Position numbers and translations under genes: made by a program
In this document: piece by piece, positions 26,101 to 37,436 of the stretch
Layout: the number at the start of each line of letters is the position of its first letter
How positions within the stretch are numbered: the first letter of the stretch is position 1
DNA from: Auanema rhodensis
Taxonomy: Eukaryota > Nematoda > Chromadorea > Rhabditida > Rhabditidae
Assembly (NCBI GenBank): GCA_964057225.1
Contig: OZ059900.1
Span: 16,073,638 to 16,137,637 of the forward strand
DNA: 64,000 bases
Direction: 5' to 3'
Notes under the pieces: generated by a model
Told to the model about the DNA's origin: nothing
The model's input: the letters and a program-made list of their open reading frames with translations, nothing else
Databases searched by the model: none

Positions 26101-29100
26101 GGTTTTCCAGCATGATAAAATATTTCTCATGGGAAATACTGTGTTTTTGTATTTTTCTAGTGTTCAGCATGTAAAATGCTTCATTTTAGTATGTAACACG
26201 CTGAAATTCGTTGCATTTGACGACTCATATGAACAAAAATCGATTTAATCAATATTAGCCATAAGGGGCGTGCCCTCAGAATATGCTAATTTCCTTAATT
26301 TTCTAACCCCTGTTTTTTTGTCGTGAAAGTGGAACTAGACGTTGTACGAACAATTTTGAGCTAGGTTTCATTGACATTGCACGAGTTTGAACACATGATA
26401 TCGTAAGTCAAAACCTTGTTTACAGCGAAATTTCCAAAAACTGGTTTTCCAGCATGATAAAATATTTCTCATGGGAAATACTGTGTTTTTGTATTTTTCT
26501 AGTGTTCAGCATGTAAAATGCTTCATTTTAGTATGTAACACGCTGAAATTCGTTGCATTTGACGACTCATATGAACAAAAATCGATTTAATCAATATTAG
26601 CCATAAGGGGCGTGCCCTCAGAATATGCTAATTTCCTTAATTTTCTAACCCCTGTTTTTTTGTCGAGAAAGTGGAACTAGACGTTGTACGAACAATTTTG
26701 AGCTAGGTTTCATTGACATTGCATGAGTTTGAACACATGAAATCGTAAGTCAAAACCTTGTTTACAGCGAAATTTCCAAAAACTGGTTTTCCAGCATAAT
26801 AAAATATTTCTCATGGGAAATACTGTGTTTTTGTATTTTTCTAGTGTTCAGCATGTAAAATGCTTCATATTAGTATGTAACACGCTGCAATTCGTTGCAT
26901 TTGACGACTCATATGAACAAAAATCGATTTAATCAATATTAGCCATAAGGGGCGTGCCCTCAGAATATGCTAATTTCCTTAATTTTCTAACCCCTGTTTT
27001 TTTGTCGTGAAAGTGGAACTAGACGTTGTACGAACAATTTTGAGCTAGGTTTCATTGACATTGCACGAGTTTGAACACATGATATCGTAAGTCAAAACCT
27101 TGTTTACAGCGAAATTTCCAAAAACTGGTTTTCCAGCATGATAAAATATTTCTCATGGGAAATACTGTGTTTTTGTATTTTTCTAGTGTTCAGCATGTAA
27201 AATGCTTCATTTTAGTATGTAACACGCTGAAATTCGTTGCATTTGACGACTCATATGAACAAAAATCGATTTAATCAATATTAGCCATAAGGGGCGTGCC
27301 CTCAGAATATGCTAATTTCCTTAATTTTCTAACCCCTGTTTTTTTGTCGTGAAAGTGGAACTAGACGTTGTACGAACAATTTTGAGCTAGGTTTCATTGA
27401 CATTGCACGAGTTTGAACACATGATATCGTAAGTCAAAACCTTGTTTACAGCGAAATTTCCAAAAACTGGTTTTCCAGCATGATAAAATATTTCTCATGG
27501 GAAATACTGTGTTTTTGTATTTTTCTAGTGTTCAGCATGTAAAATGCTTCATTTTAGTATGTAACACGCTGAAATTCGTTGCATTTGACGACTCATATGA
27601 ACAAAAATCGATTTAATCAATATTAGCCATAAGGGGCGTGCCCTCAGAATATGCTAATTTCCTTAATTTTCTAACCCCTGTTTTTTTGTCGAGAAAGTGG
27701 AACTAGACGTTGTACGAACAATTTTGAGCTAGGTTTCATTGACATTGCATGAGTTTGAACACATGAAATCGTAAGTCAAAACCTTGTTTACAGCGAAATT
27801 TCCAAAAACTGGTTTTCCAGCATAATAAAATATTTCTCATGGGAAATACTGTGTTTTTGTATTTTTCTAGTGTTCAGCATGTAAAATGCTTCATATTAGT
27901 ATGTAACACGCTGCAATTCGTTGCATTTGACGACTCATATGAACAAAAATCGATTTAATCAATATTAGCCATAAGGGGCGTGCCCTCAGAATATGCTAAT
28001 TTCCTTAATTTTCTAACCCCTGTTTTTTTGTCGTGAAAGTGGAACTAGACGTTGTACGAACAATTTTGAGCTAGGTTTCATTGACATTGCATGAGTTTGA
28101 ACACATGAAATCGTAAGTCAAAACCTTGTTTACAGCGAAATTTCCAAAAACTGGTTTTCCAGCATAATAAAATATTTCTCATGGGAAATACTGTGTTTTT
28201 GTATTTTTCTAGTGTTCAGCATGTAAAATACTTCATTTTAGTTTGTAACACGCTGAAATTCGTTGCATTTGACGACTCATATGAACAAAAATCGATTTAA
28301 TCAATATTAGCCATAAGGGGCGTGCCCTCAGAATATGCTAATTTCCTTAATTTTCTAACCCCTGTTTTTTTGTCGTGAAAGTGGAACTAGACGTTGTACG
28401 AACAATTTTGAGCTAGGTTTCATTGACATTGCATGAGTTTGAACACATGAAATCGTAAGTCAAAACCTTGTTTACAGCGAAATTTCCAAAAACTGGTTTT
28501 CCAGCATGATAAAATATTTCTCATGGGAAATACTGTGTTTTTGTATTTTTCTAGTGTTCAGCATGTAAAATGCTTCATTTTAGTATGTAACACGCTGAAA
28601 TTCGTTGCATTTGACGACTCATATGAACAAAAATCGATTTAATCAATATTAGCCATAAGGGGCGTGCCCTCAGAATATGCTAATTTCCTTAATTTTCTAA
28701 CCCCTGTTTTTTTGTATTGAAAGTGGAACTAGACGTTGTACGAACAATTTTGAGCTAGGTTTCATTGACATTGCATGAGTTTGAACACATGAAATCGTAA
28801 GTCAAAACCTTGTTTACAGCGAAATTTCCAAAAACTGGTTTTCCAGCATAATAAAATATTTCTCATGGGAAATACTGTGTTTTTGTATTTTTCTAGTGTT
28901 CAGCATGTAAAATGCTTCATTTTAGTATGTAACACGCTGAAATTCGTTGCATTTGACGACTCATATGAACAAAAATCGATTTAATCAATATTAGCCATAA
29001 GGGGCGTGCCCTCAGAATATGCTAATTTCCTTAATTTTCTAACCCCTGTTTTTTTGTCGTGAAAGTGGAACTAGACGTTGTACAAACAATTTTGAGCTAG

Positions 29101-29412
29101 GTTTCATTGACATTGCATGAGTTTGAACACATGAAATCGTAAGTCAAAACCTTGTTTACAGCGAAATTTCCAAAAACTGGTTTTCCAGCATAATAAAATA
29201 TTTCTCATGGGAAATACTGTGTTTTTGTATTTTTCTAGTGTTCAGCATGTAAAATGCTTCATTTTAGTTTGCAACACGCTGAAATTCGTTGCATTTGACG
29301 ACTCATATGAACAAAAATCGATTTAATCAATATTAGCCATAAGGGGCGTGCCCTCAGAATATGCTAATTTCCTTAATTTTCTAACCCTTGTTTTTTTGTC
29401 GTGAAAGTGGAA
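17101..29412 (+). repeat. Satellite A 36-mer block, copy 2 (12,312 bp)
   Basis: This second copy starts at 17,101, where the first ends. All monomer-level diagnostic variants I compared agree between copies. The clear differences are in its first monomer: C to T at 17,101 and C to G at 17,113 (TTAGACG and TAGGAAC instead of CTAGACG and TACGAAC). Correspondence ends at 29,413, where CAAACA, CATGATAA and ATATAACACG replace the sequence at the start of copy 2. Near-identity over 12 kb implies a very recent duplication or ongoing exchange. An assembly duplication cannot be excluded from sequence alone. Confidence 0.93.
25993..28044 (+). repeat. Nested trimer duplication in satellite A, block copy 2
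   Basis: This is the exact counterpart at +12,312 bp, with monomers at 25,993, 26,335 and 26,677 repeated at 27,019, 27,361 and 27,703. It carries the same diagnostic variants: CACGAG, GATATCG, TCGAGAAAG, CATATTAG and CTGCAATT. Confidence 0.93.
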
Positions 29413-30490
29413 CTAGACGTTGTACAAACAATTTTGAGCTAGGTTTCATTGACATTGCATGAGTTTGAACACATGAAATCGTAAGTCAAAACCTTGTTTA
29501 CAGCGAAATTTCCAAAAACTGGTTTTCCAGCATGATAAAATATTTCTCATGGGAAATACTGTGTTTTTGTATTTTTCTAGTGTTCAGCATGTAAAATGCT
29601 TCATTTTAGTATATAACACGCTGAAATTCGTTGCATTTGACGACTCATATGAACAAAAATCGATTTAATCAATATTAGCCATAAGGGGCGTGCCCTCAGA
29701 ATATGCTAATTTCCTTAATTTTCTAACCCCTGTTTTTTTGTCGTGAAAGTGGAACTAGACGTTGTACGAACAATTTTGAGCTAGGTTTCATTGACATTGC
29801 ATGAATTTGAACACATGAAATCGTAAGTCAAAACCTTGTTTACAGCGAAATTTCCAAAAACTGGTTTTCCAGCATAATAAAATAATTCTCATGGGAAATA
29901 CTGTGTTTTTGTATTTTTCTAGTGTTCAGCATGTAAAATGCTTCATTTTAGTATGTAACACGCTGAAATTCGTTGCATTTGACGACTCATATGAACAAAA
30001 ATCGATTTAATCAATATTAGCCATAAGGGGCGTGCCCTCAGAATATGCTAATTTCCTTAATTTTCTAACCCTTGTTTTTTTGTCGTGAAAGTGGAACTAG
30101 ACGTTGTACGAACAATTTTGAGCTAGGTTTCATTGACATTGCATGAGTTTGAACACATGAAATCGTAAGTCAAAACCTTGTTTACAGCGAAATTTCGAAA
30201 AACTGGTTTTCCAGCATAATAAAATATTTCTCATGGGAAATACTGTGTTTTTGTATTCTTCTAGTGTTCAGCATGTGAAATGCTTCATTTTAGTGTGTAA
30301 CACGCTGAAATTCGTTGCATTTGACGACTCATATGAACAAAAATCGATTTAATCAATATTAGCCATAAGGGGCGTGCCCTCAGAATATGCTAATTTCCTT
30401 AATTTTCTAACCCCTGTTTTTTTGTCGTGAAAGTGGAACTAGACGTTGTACGAACAATTTTGAGCTAGGTTTCATTGACATTGCATGAGT
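29413..30490 (+). repeat. Satellite A flank, resumed pentamer-type monomers, truncated
   Basis: Three complete monomers and a 52-bp remnant follow the second 36-mer block. Monomer 29,413 has CAAACA with CATGATAA, like the fourth pentamer type. Monomer 29,755 ends AACCCTTG and has private changes (ATGAATTTG, AAATAATTCTC). Monomer 30,097 has TTTCGAAAAAC, ATTCTTCTAG, GTGAAATG and GTGTGTAAC, like the second pentamer type. The subtypes therefore match the domain at 1-4,788 rather than the 36-mer. The last copy breaks off after TTGCATGAGT. Confidence 0.85.
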
Positions 30491-30502
30491 ATGAAAAATG
30501 AG
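30485..30502. other. Satellite A / satellite B junction with short filler
   Basis: Satellite A runs to ...TTGCATGAGT (30,490), where TTGAACACATG should follow. Satellite B is recognisable from AAAAACAGAAACG (30,503 on). Between them is ATGAAAAATGAG, which matches neither monomer at that position. ATGAG occurs at 30,485-30,489 and again at 30,498-30,502, so the filler is bracketed by a 5-bp direct repeat. That pattern fits templated end joining, or less likely a tiny target-site duplication. Both satellites are cut in mid-monomer. Confidence 0.85.
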
Positions 30503-30560
30503 AAAAACAGAAACGAAACTATTATTGCTATTATATATTACACAAGCAGTCCGTGTTCAT

Positions 30561-31488
30561 GAAGCTTGATATAATTGAGTAAACTAAGTCGTATTGTAAT
30601 AAAGCTGTCATTCAAATGTTTGCGTATTGCGTACTGCCTGTTTCCAATTATATTATCAGTGCAGGCTCTGAAAGTTTTTCATTATCAAGGAATCGCGTTC
30701 TAAATATTATAACTCGCGTACTGGAAAGTTAATTAAAAAAAGAAACGAAACTATCCTTGCTATCATCTATTGCACAAACAGTCCGTGTTCATGAAGCTTG
30801 ATATGATTGAGTAAACTAAGTCGTATTGTAATAAAGCTGTCATTCAAATGTTTGCGTATTGCGTACTGCCTGTTTCCAATTATATTATCAGTGCAGGCTC
30901 TGAAAGTTTTTCATTATCAAGGAATCGCGTTCTAAATATTATAACTCGCGTACTGGAAAGTTAATTAAAAAAAGAAACGAAACTATCCTTGCTATCATCT
31001 ATTGCACAAGCAGTCCGTGTTCATGAAGCTTGATATAATTGAGTAAACTAAGTCGTATTGTAATAAAGCTGTCATTCAAATGTTTGCGTATTGCGTACTG
31101 CCTGTTTCCAATTATATTATCAGTGCAGGCTCTGAAAGTTTTTCATTATCAAGGAATCGCGTTCTAAATATTATAACTCGCGTACTGGAAAGTTAATTAA
31201 AAAAAGAAACGAAACTATCCTTGCTATCATCTATTGCACAAACAGTCCGTGTTCATGAAGCTTGATATGATTGAGTAAACTAAGTCGTATTGTAATAAAG
31301 CTGTCATTCAAATGTTTGCGTATTGCCTGTTGCCAGTTATATTATCAGTGCAGGCTCTAAACATTTTTCATTATGAAGCAATCGCGTTCTAAATATGATA
31401 ACTCGCGTACTGGAAAGTTAATTAAAAAAAGAAACGAAACTATCATTGCTATCATCTATTACACAAGCAGTCCCTGTTCATGAAGCTT
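30561..31488 (+). repeat. Satellite B 464-bp dimer at the array edge
   Basis: Monomers at 30,561 and 31,025 (GATATAATT, ending in CACAAACAG) alternate with those at 30,793 and 31,257 (GATATGATT). All but the last share CATTATCAAGG, ATCGCG and CCTTGCTATC. The fourth monomer switches to the 225-bp GCCTGTTGCC type. This is the B sequence next to the junction. Confidence 0.7.
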
Positions 31489-32289
31489 GATATGATTGAG
31501 TAAGCTAAGTCGTATTGTATTAAAGCTGTCATTCAAATATTTGCGTATCGCGTACTGCCTGTTTCCAGTTATATTATCAGTGCAGGCTCTAAAAATTTTT
31601 CATAATCAAGGAATCACGTTCTAAATATTATAACTCGCGTACAGGAAAGTTAATTAAAAACAGAAACGAAACTATTATTGCTATTATCTATTACACAAAC
31701 AGTCCGTGTTCATGAAGATTGGTATGATTGAGTAAACTAAGTCGTATTGTAATAAAGCTGTCATTCAAATGTTTGCGTATTGCCTGTTGCCAGTTATATT
31801 ATCAGTGCAGGCTCTAAACATTTTTCATTATGAAGCAATCGCGTTCTAAATATGATAACTCGCGTACTGGAAAGTTAATTAAAAAAAGAAACGAAACTAT
31901 CATTGCTATCATCTATTACACAAACAGTCCCTGTTCATGAAGCTTGATATGATTGAGTAAGCTAAGTCGTATTGTATTAAAGCTGTCATTCAAATATTTG
32001 CGTATCGCGTACTGCCTGTTTCCAGTTATATTATCAGTGCAGGCTCTAAAAATTTTTCATAATCAAGGAATCACGTTCTAAATATTATAACTCGCGTACA
32101 GGAAAGTTAATTAAAAACAGAAACGAAACTATTATTGCTATTATATATTACACAAGCAGTCCGTGTTCATGAAGCTTGATATAATTAAGTAAACTAAGTC
32201 GTATTGTAATAAAGCTGTCATTCAAATGTTTGCGTATTGCGTACTGCCTGTTTCCAATTTTATTATCAGTGCAGGCTCTGAAAGTTTTT

Positions 32290-35200
32290 CATAATCAAGG
32301 AATCACGTTCTAAATATTATAACTCGCGTACAGGAAAGTTAATTAAAAACAGAAACGAAACTATTATTGCTATTATCTATTACACAAACAGTCCGTGTTC
32401 ATGAAGATTGGTATGATTGAGTAAACTAAGTCGTATTGTAATAAAGCTGTCATTCAAATGTTTGCGTATTGCCTGTTGCCAGTTATATTATCAGTGCAGG
32501 CTCTAAACATTTTTCATTATGAAGCAATCGCGTTCTAAATATGATAACTCGCGTACTGGAAAGTTAATTAAAAAAAGAAACAAAACTATCATTGCTATCA
32601 TCTATTACACAAACAGTCCCTGTTCATGAAGCTTGATATGATTGAGTAAGCTAAGTCGTATTGTATTAAAGCTGTCATTCAAATGTTTGCGTATTGCGTA
32701 CTGCCTGTTTCCAATTATATTATCAGTGCAGGCTCTGAAAGTTTTTCATAATCAAGGAATCACGTTCTAAATATTATAACTCGCGTACAGGAAAGTTAAT
32801 TAAAAACAGAAACGAAACTATTATTGCTATTATATATTACACAAGCAGTCCGTGTTCATGAAGCTTGATATAATTGAGTAAACTAAGTCGTATTGTAATA
32901 AAGCTGTCATTCAAATATTTGCGTATCGCGTACTGCCTGTTTCCAGTTATATTATCAGTGCAGGCTCTAAAAATTTTTCATAATCAAGGAATCACGTTCT
33001 AAATATTATAACTCGCGTACAGGAAAGTTAATTAAAACCAGAAACGAAACTATTATTGCTATTATCTATTACACAAACAGTCCGTGTTCATGAAGATTGG
33101 TATGATTGAGTAAACTAAGTCGTATTGTAATAAAGCTGTCATTCAAATGTTTGCGTATTGCGTACTGCCTGTTTCCAATTATATTATCAGTGCAGGCTCT
33201 GAAAGTTTTTCATTATCAAGGAATCGCGTTCTAAATATTATAACTCGCGTACTGGAAAGTTAATTAAAAAAAGAAACGAAACTATCCTTGCTATCATCTA
33301 TTGCACAAACAGTCCGTGTTCATGAAGCTTGATATGATTGAGTAAACTAAGTCGTATTGTAATAAAGCTGTCATTCAAATGTTTGCGTATTGCGTACTGC
33401 CTGTTTCCAATTATATTATCAGTGCAGGCTCTGAAAGTTTTTCATTATCAAGGAATCGCGTTCTAAATATTATAACTCGCGTACTGGAAAGTTAATTAAA
33501 AAAAGAAACGAAACTATCCTTGCTATCATCTATTACACAAGCAGTCCGTGTTCATGAAGCTTGATATAATTGAGTAAACTAAGTCGTATTGTAATAAAGC
33601 TGTCATTCAAATGTTTTAGTATTGCCTGTTTCCAGTTATATTATCAGTGCAGGCTCTAAAAATTTTTCATTATGAAGGAATCACGTTCTAAATATAATAA
33701 CTCGCGTACTGGAAAGTTAATTGAAAAAAGAAACGAAATTATCATTGCTATCATCTATTACACAAACAGTCCGTGTTCATGAAGATTGGTATGATTGAGT
33801 AAACTAAGTCCTATTGTAATAAAGCTGTCATTGAAATGTTTTAGTATTGCCTGTTTCCAGTTATATTATCAGTGCAGGCTCTAAACATTTTTCATTATGA
33901 AGCAATCGCGTTCTAAATATGATAACTCGCGTACTGGAAAGTTAATTAAAAAAAGAAACAAAACTATCATTGCTATCATCTATTACACAAACAGTCCCTG
34001 TTCATGAAGCTTGATATGATTGAGTAAGCTAAGTCGTATTGTAATAAAGCTGTCATTCAAATATTTGCGTATCGCGTACTGCCTGTTTCCAGTTATATTA
34101 TCAGTGCAGGCTCTAAAAATTTTTCATAATCAAGGAATCACGTTCTAAATATTATAACTCGCGTACAGGAAAGTTAATTAAAAACAGAAACGAAACTATT
34201 ATTGCTATTATCTATTACACAAACAGTCCGTGTTCATGAAGCTTGATATGATTGAGTAAACTAAGTCGTATTGTAATAAAGCTGTCATTCAAATGTTTGC
34301 GTATTGCCTGTTGCCAGTTATATTATCAGTGCAGGCTCTAAACATTTTTCATTATGAAGCAATCGCGTTCTAAATATGATAACTCGCGTACTGGAAAGTT
34401 AATTAAAAAAAGAAACGAAACTATCATTGCTATCATCTATTACACAAGCAGTCCCTGTTCATGAAGCTTGATATGATTGAGTAAGCTAAGTCGTATTGTA
34501 TTAAAGCTGTCATTCAAATATTTGCGTATTGCGTACTGCCTGTTTCCAGTTATATTATCAGTGCAGGCTCTGAAAGTTTTTCATAATCAAGGAATCACGT
34601 TCTAAATATTATAACTCGCGTACAGGAAAGTTAATTAAAAACAGAAACGAAACTATTATTGCTATTATCTATTACACAAACAGTCCGTGTTCATGAAGAT
34701 TGGTATGATTGAGTAAACTAAGTCGTATTGTAATAAAGCTGTCATTCAAATGTTTGCGTATTGCCTGTTGCCAGTTATATTATCAGTGCAGGCTCTAAAC
34801 ATTTTTCATTATGAAGCAATCGCGTTCTAAATATGATAACTCGCGTACTGGAAAGTTAATTAAAAAAAGAAACAAAACTATCATTGCTATCATCTATTAC
34901 ACAAACAGTCCCTGTTCATGAAGCTTGATATGATTGAGTAAGCTAAGTCGTATTGTATTAAAGCTGTCATTCAAATGTTTGCGTATTGCGTACTGCCTGT
35001 TTCCAATTATATTATCAGTGCAGGCTCTGAAAGTTTTTCATAATCAAGGAATCACGTTCTAAATATTATAACTCGCGTACAGGAAAGTTAATTAAAAACA
35101 GAAACGAAACTATTATTGCTATTATATATTACACAAGCAGTCCGTGTTCATGAAGCTTGATATAATTGAGTAAACTAAGTCGTATTGTAATAAAGCTGTC

Positions 35201-36874
35201 ATTCAAATATTTGCGTATCGCGTACTGCCTGTTTCCAGTTATATTATCAGTGCAGGCTCTAAAAATTTTTCATAATCAAGGAATCACGTTCTAAATATTA
35301 TAACTCGCGTACAGGAAAGTTAATTAAAACCAGAAACGAAACTATTATTGCTATTATCTATTACACAAACAGTCCGTGTTCATGAAGATTGGTATGATTG
35401 AGTAAACTAAGTCGTATTGTAATAAAGCTGTCATTCAAATGTTTGCGTATTGCGTACTGCCTGTTTCCAATTATATTATCAGTGCAGGCTCTGAAAGTTT
35501 TTCATTATCAAGGAATCGCGTTCTAAATATTATAACTCGCGTACTGGAAAGTTAATTAAAAAAAGAAACGAAACTATCCTTGCTATCATCTATTGCACAA
35601 ACAGTCCGTGTTCATGAAGCTTGATATGATTGAGTAAACTAAGTCGTATTGTAATAAAGCTGTCATTCAAATGTTTGCGTATTGCGTACTGCCTGTTTCC
35701 AATTATATTATCAGTGCAGGCTCTGAAAGTTTTTCATTATCAAGGAATCGCGTTCTAAATATTATAACTCGCGTACTGGAAAGTTAATTAAAAAAAGAAA
35801 CGAAACTATCCTTGCTATCATCTATTACACAAGCAGTCCGTGTTCATGAAGCTTGATATAATTGAGTAAACTAAGTCGTATTGTAATAAAGCTGTCATTC
35901 AAATGTTTTAGTATTGCCTGTTTCCAGTTATATTATCAGTGCAGGCTCTAAAAATTTTTCATTATGAAGGAATCACGTTCTAAATATAATAACTCGCGTA
36001 CTGGAAAGTTAATTGAAAAAAGAAACGAAATTATCATTGCTATCATCTATTACACAAACAGTCCGTGTTCATGAAGATTGGTATGATTGAGTAAACTAAG
36101 TCCTATTGTAATAAAGCTGTCATTGAAATGTTTTAGTATTGCCTGTTTCCAGTTATATTATCAGTGCAGGCTCTAAACATTTTTCATTATGAAGCAATCG
36201 CGTTCTAAATATGATAACTCGCGTACTGGAAAGTTAATTAAAAAAAGAAACAAAACTATCATTGCTATCATCTATTACACAAACAGTCCCTGTTCATGAA
36301 GCTTGATATGATTGAGTAAGCTAAGTCGTATTGTAATAAAGCTGTCATTCAAATATTTGCGTATCGCGTACTGCCTGTTTCCAGTTATATTATCAGTGCA
36401 GGCTCTAAAAATTTTTCATAATCAAGGAATCACGTTCTAAATATTATAACTCGCGTACAGGAAAGTTAATTAAAAACAGAAACGAAACTATTATTGCTAT
36501 TATCTATTACACAAACAGTCCGTGTTCATGAAGCTTGATATGATTGAGTAAACTAAGTCGTATTGTAATAAAGCTGTCATTCAAATGTTTGCGTATTGCC
36601 TGTTGCCAGTTATATTATCAGTGCAGGCTCTAAACATTTTTCATTATGAAGCAATCGCGTTCTAAATATGATAACTCGCGTACTGGAAAGTTAATTAAAA
36701 AAAGAAACGAAACTATCATTGCTATCATCTATTACACAAGCAGTCCCTGTTCATGAAGCTTGATATGATTGAGTAAGCTAAGTCGTATTGTATTAAAGCT
36801 GTCATTCAAATATTTGCGTATTGCGTACTGCCTGTTTCCAGTTATATTATCAGTGCAGGCTCTGAAAGTTTTTC
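32290..36874 (+). repeat. Satellite B 10-mer tandem duplication (2 x 2,292 bp)
   Basis: Ten monomers (6 x 232 + 4 x 225 = 2,292 bp) are repeated. Monomer starts 32,628 and 34,920 correspond. Private markers match at this offset: TTAAAACCAG (33,031 and 35,323) and AAGTCCTATTG with CATTGAAATG (monomers 33,781 and 36,073). The breakpoints fall inside monomers 32,171, 34,463 and 36,755, around GGCTCTGAAAG, where the 34,463 monomer is visibly chimeric. Edges are therefore accurate only to some tens of bases. Confidence 0.88.
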
Positions 36875-37436
36875 ATTATCAAGGAATCGCGTTCTTAATA
36901 TTATAACTCGCGTACTGGAAAGTTAATTAAAAAAAGAAACGAAACTATCCTTGCTATCATCTATTGCACAAGCAGTCCGTGTTCATGAAGCTTGATATAA
37001 TTGAGTAAACTAAGTCGTATTGTAATAAAGCTGTCATTCAAATGTTTTAGTATTGCCTGTTTCCAGTTATATTATCAGTGCAGGCTCTAAAAATTTTTCA
37101 TTATGAAGGAATCGCGTTCTAAATATTATAACTCGCGTACTGGAAAGTTAATTAAAAAAAGAAACAAAACTATCATTGCTATCATCTATTGCACAAGCAG
37201 TCCGTGTTCATGAAGCTTGATATAATTGAGTAAACTAAGTCGTATTGTAATAAAGCTGTCATTCAAATGTTTGCGTATTGCCTGTTGCCAGTTATATTAT
37301 CAGTGCAGGCTCTAAACATTTTTCATTATGAAGCAATCGCGTTCTAAATATGATAACTCGCGTACTGGAAAGTTAATTAAAAAAAGAAACAAAACTATCA
37401 TTGCTATCATCTATTACACAAACAGTCCCTGTTCAT

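Larger units (their letters stand above)
1..30490 (+). repeat. Satellite A array, 342-bp monomer
   Basis: This is a continuous head-to-tail array. The motif CTAGACGTTGTAC recurs at 1, 343, 685, 1027 and so on at exactly 342-bp steps, giving 89 complete monomers (1-30,438) and a 52-bp partial copy (30,439-30,490). Monomers differ only at a limited set of sites, for example CGAACA/CAAACA near monomer position 13, CATAATA/CATGATA near 120, GGGAAA/GGGGAA/TTTGAAA near 140, GTATG/GTTTG/GTGTG near 200, and CCATAA/CCATGA near 268. I see no length variant, inversion or inserted element. Each monomer carries one NdeI site (CATATG) and one ClaI site (ATCGAT), so a clean 342-bp ladder is expected on digestion. 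Exact length conservation with shared variants is typical of a homogenised satellite. The family name and species are not recognised. Confidence 0.98.

Noticed and set aside
1-30490. LTRs or terminal repeats of mobile elements
   Set aside because: The repeats are head to tail at constant spacing with no internal coding region, primer-binding site or target-site duplication pattern.
30491-30502. Transposon scar at the junction
   Set aside because: The 5-bp ATGAG repeat is short and there is no terminal inverted repeat or remnant of an element. End joining with filler is simpler.
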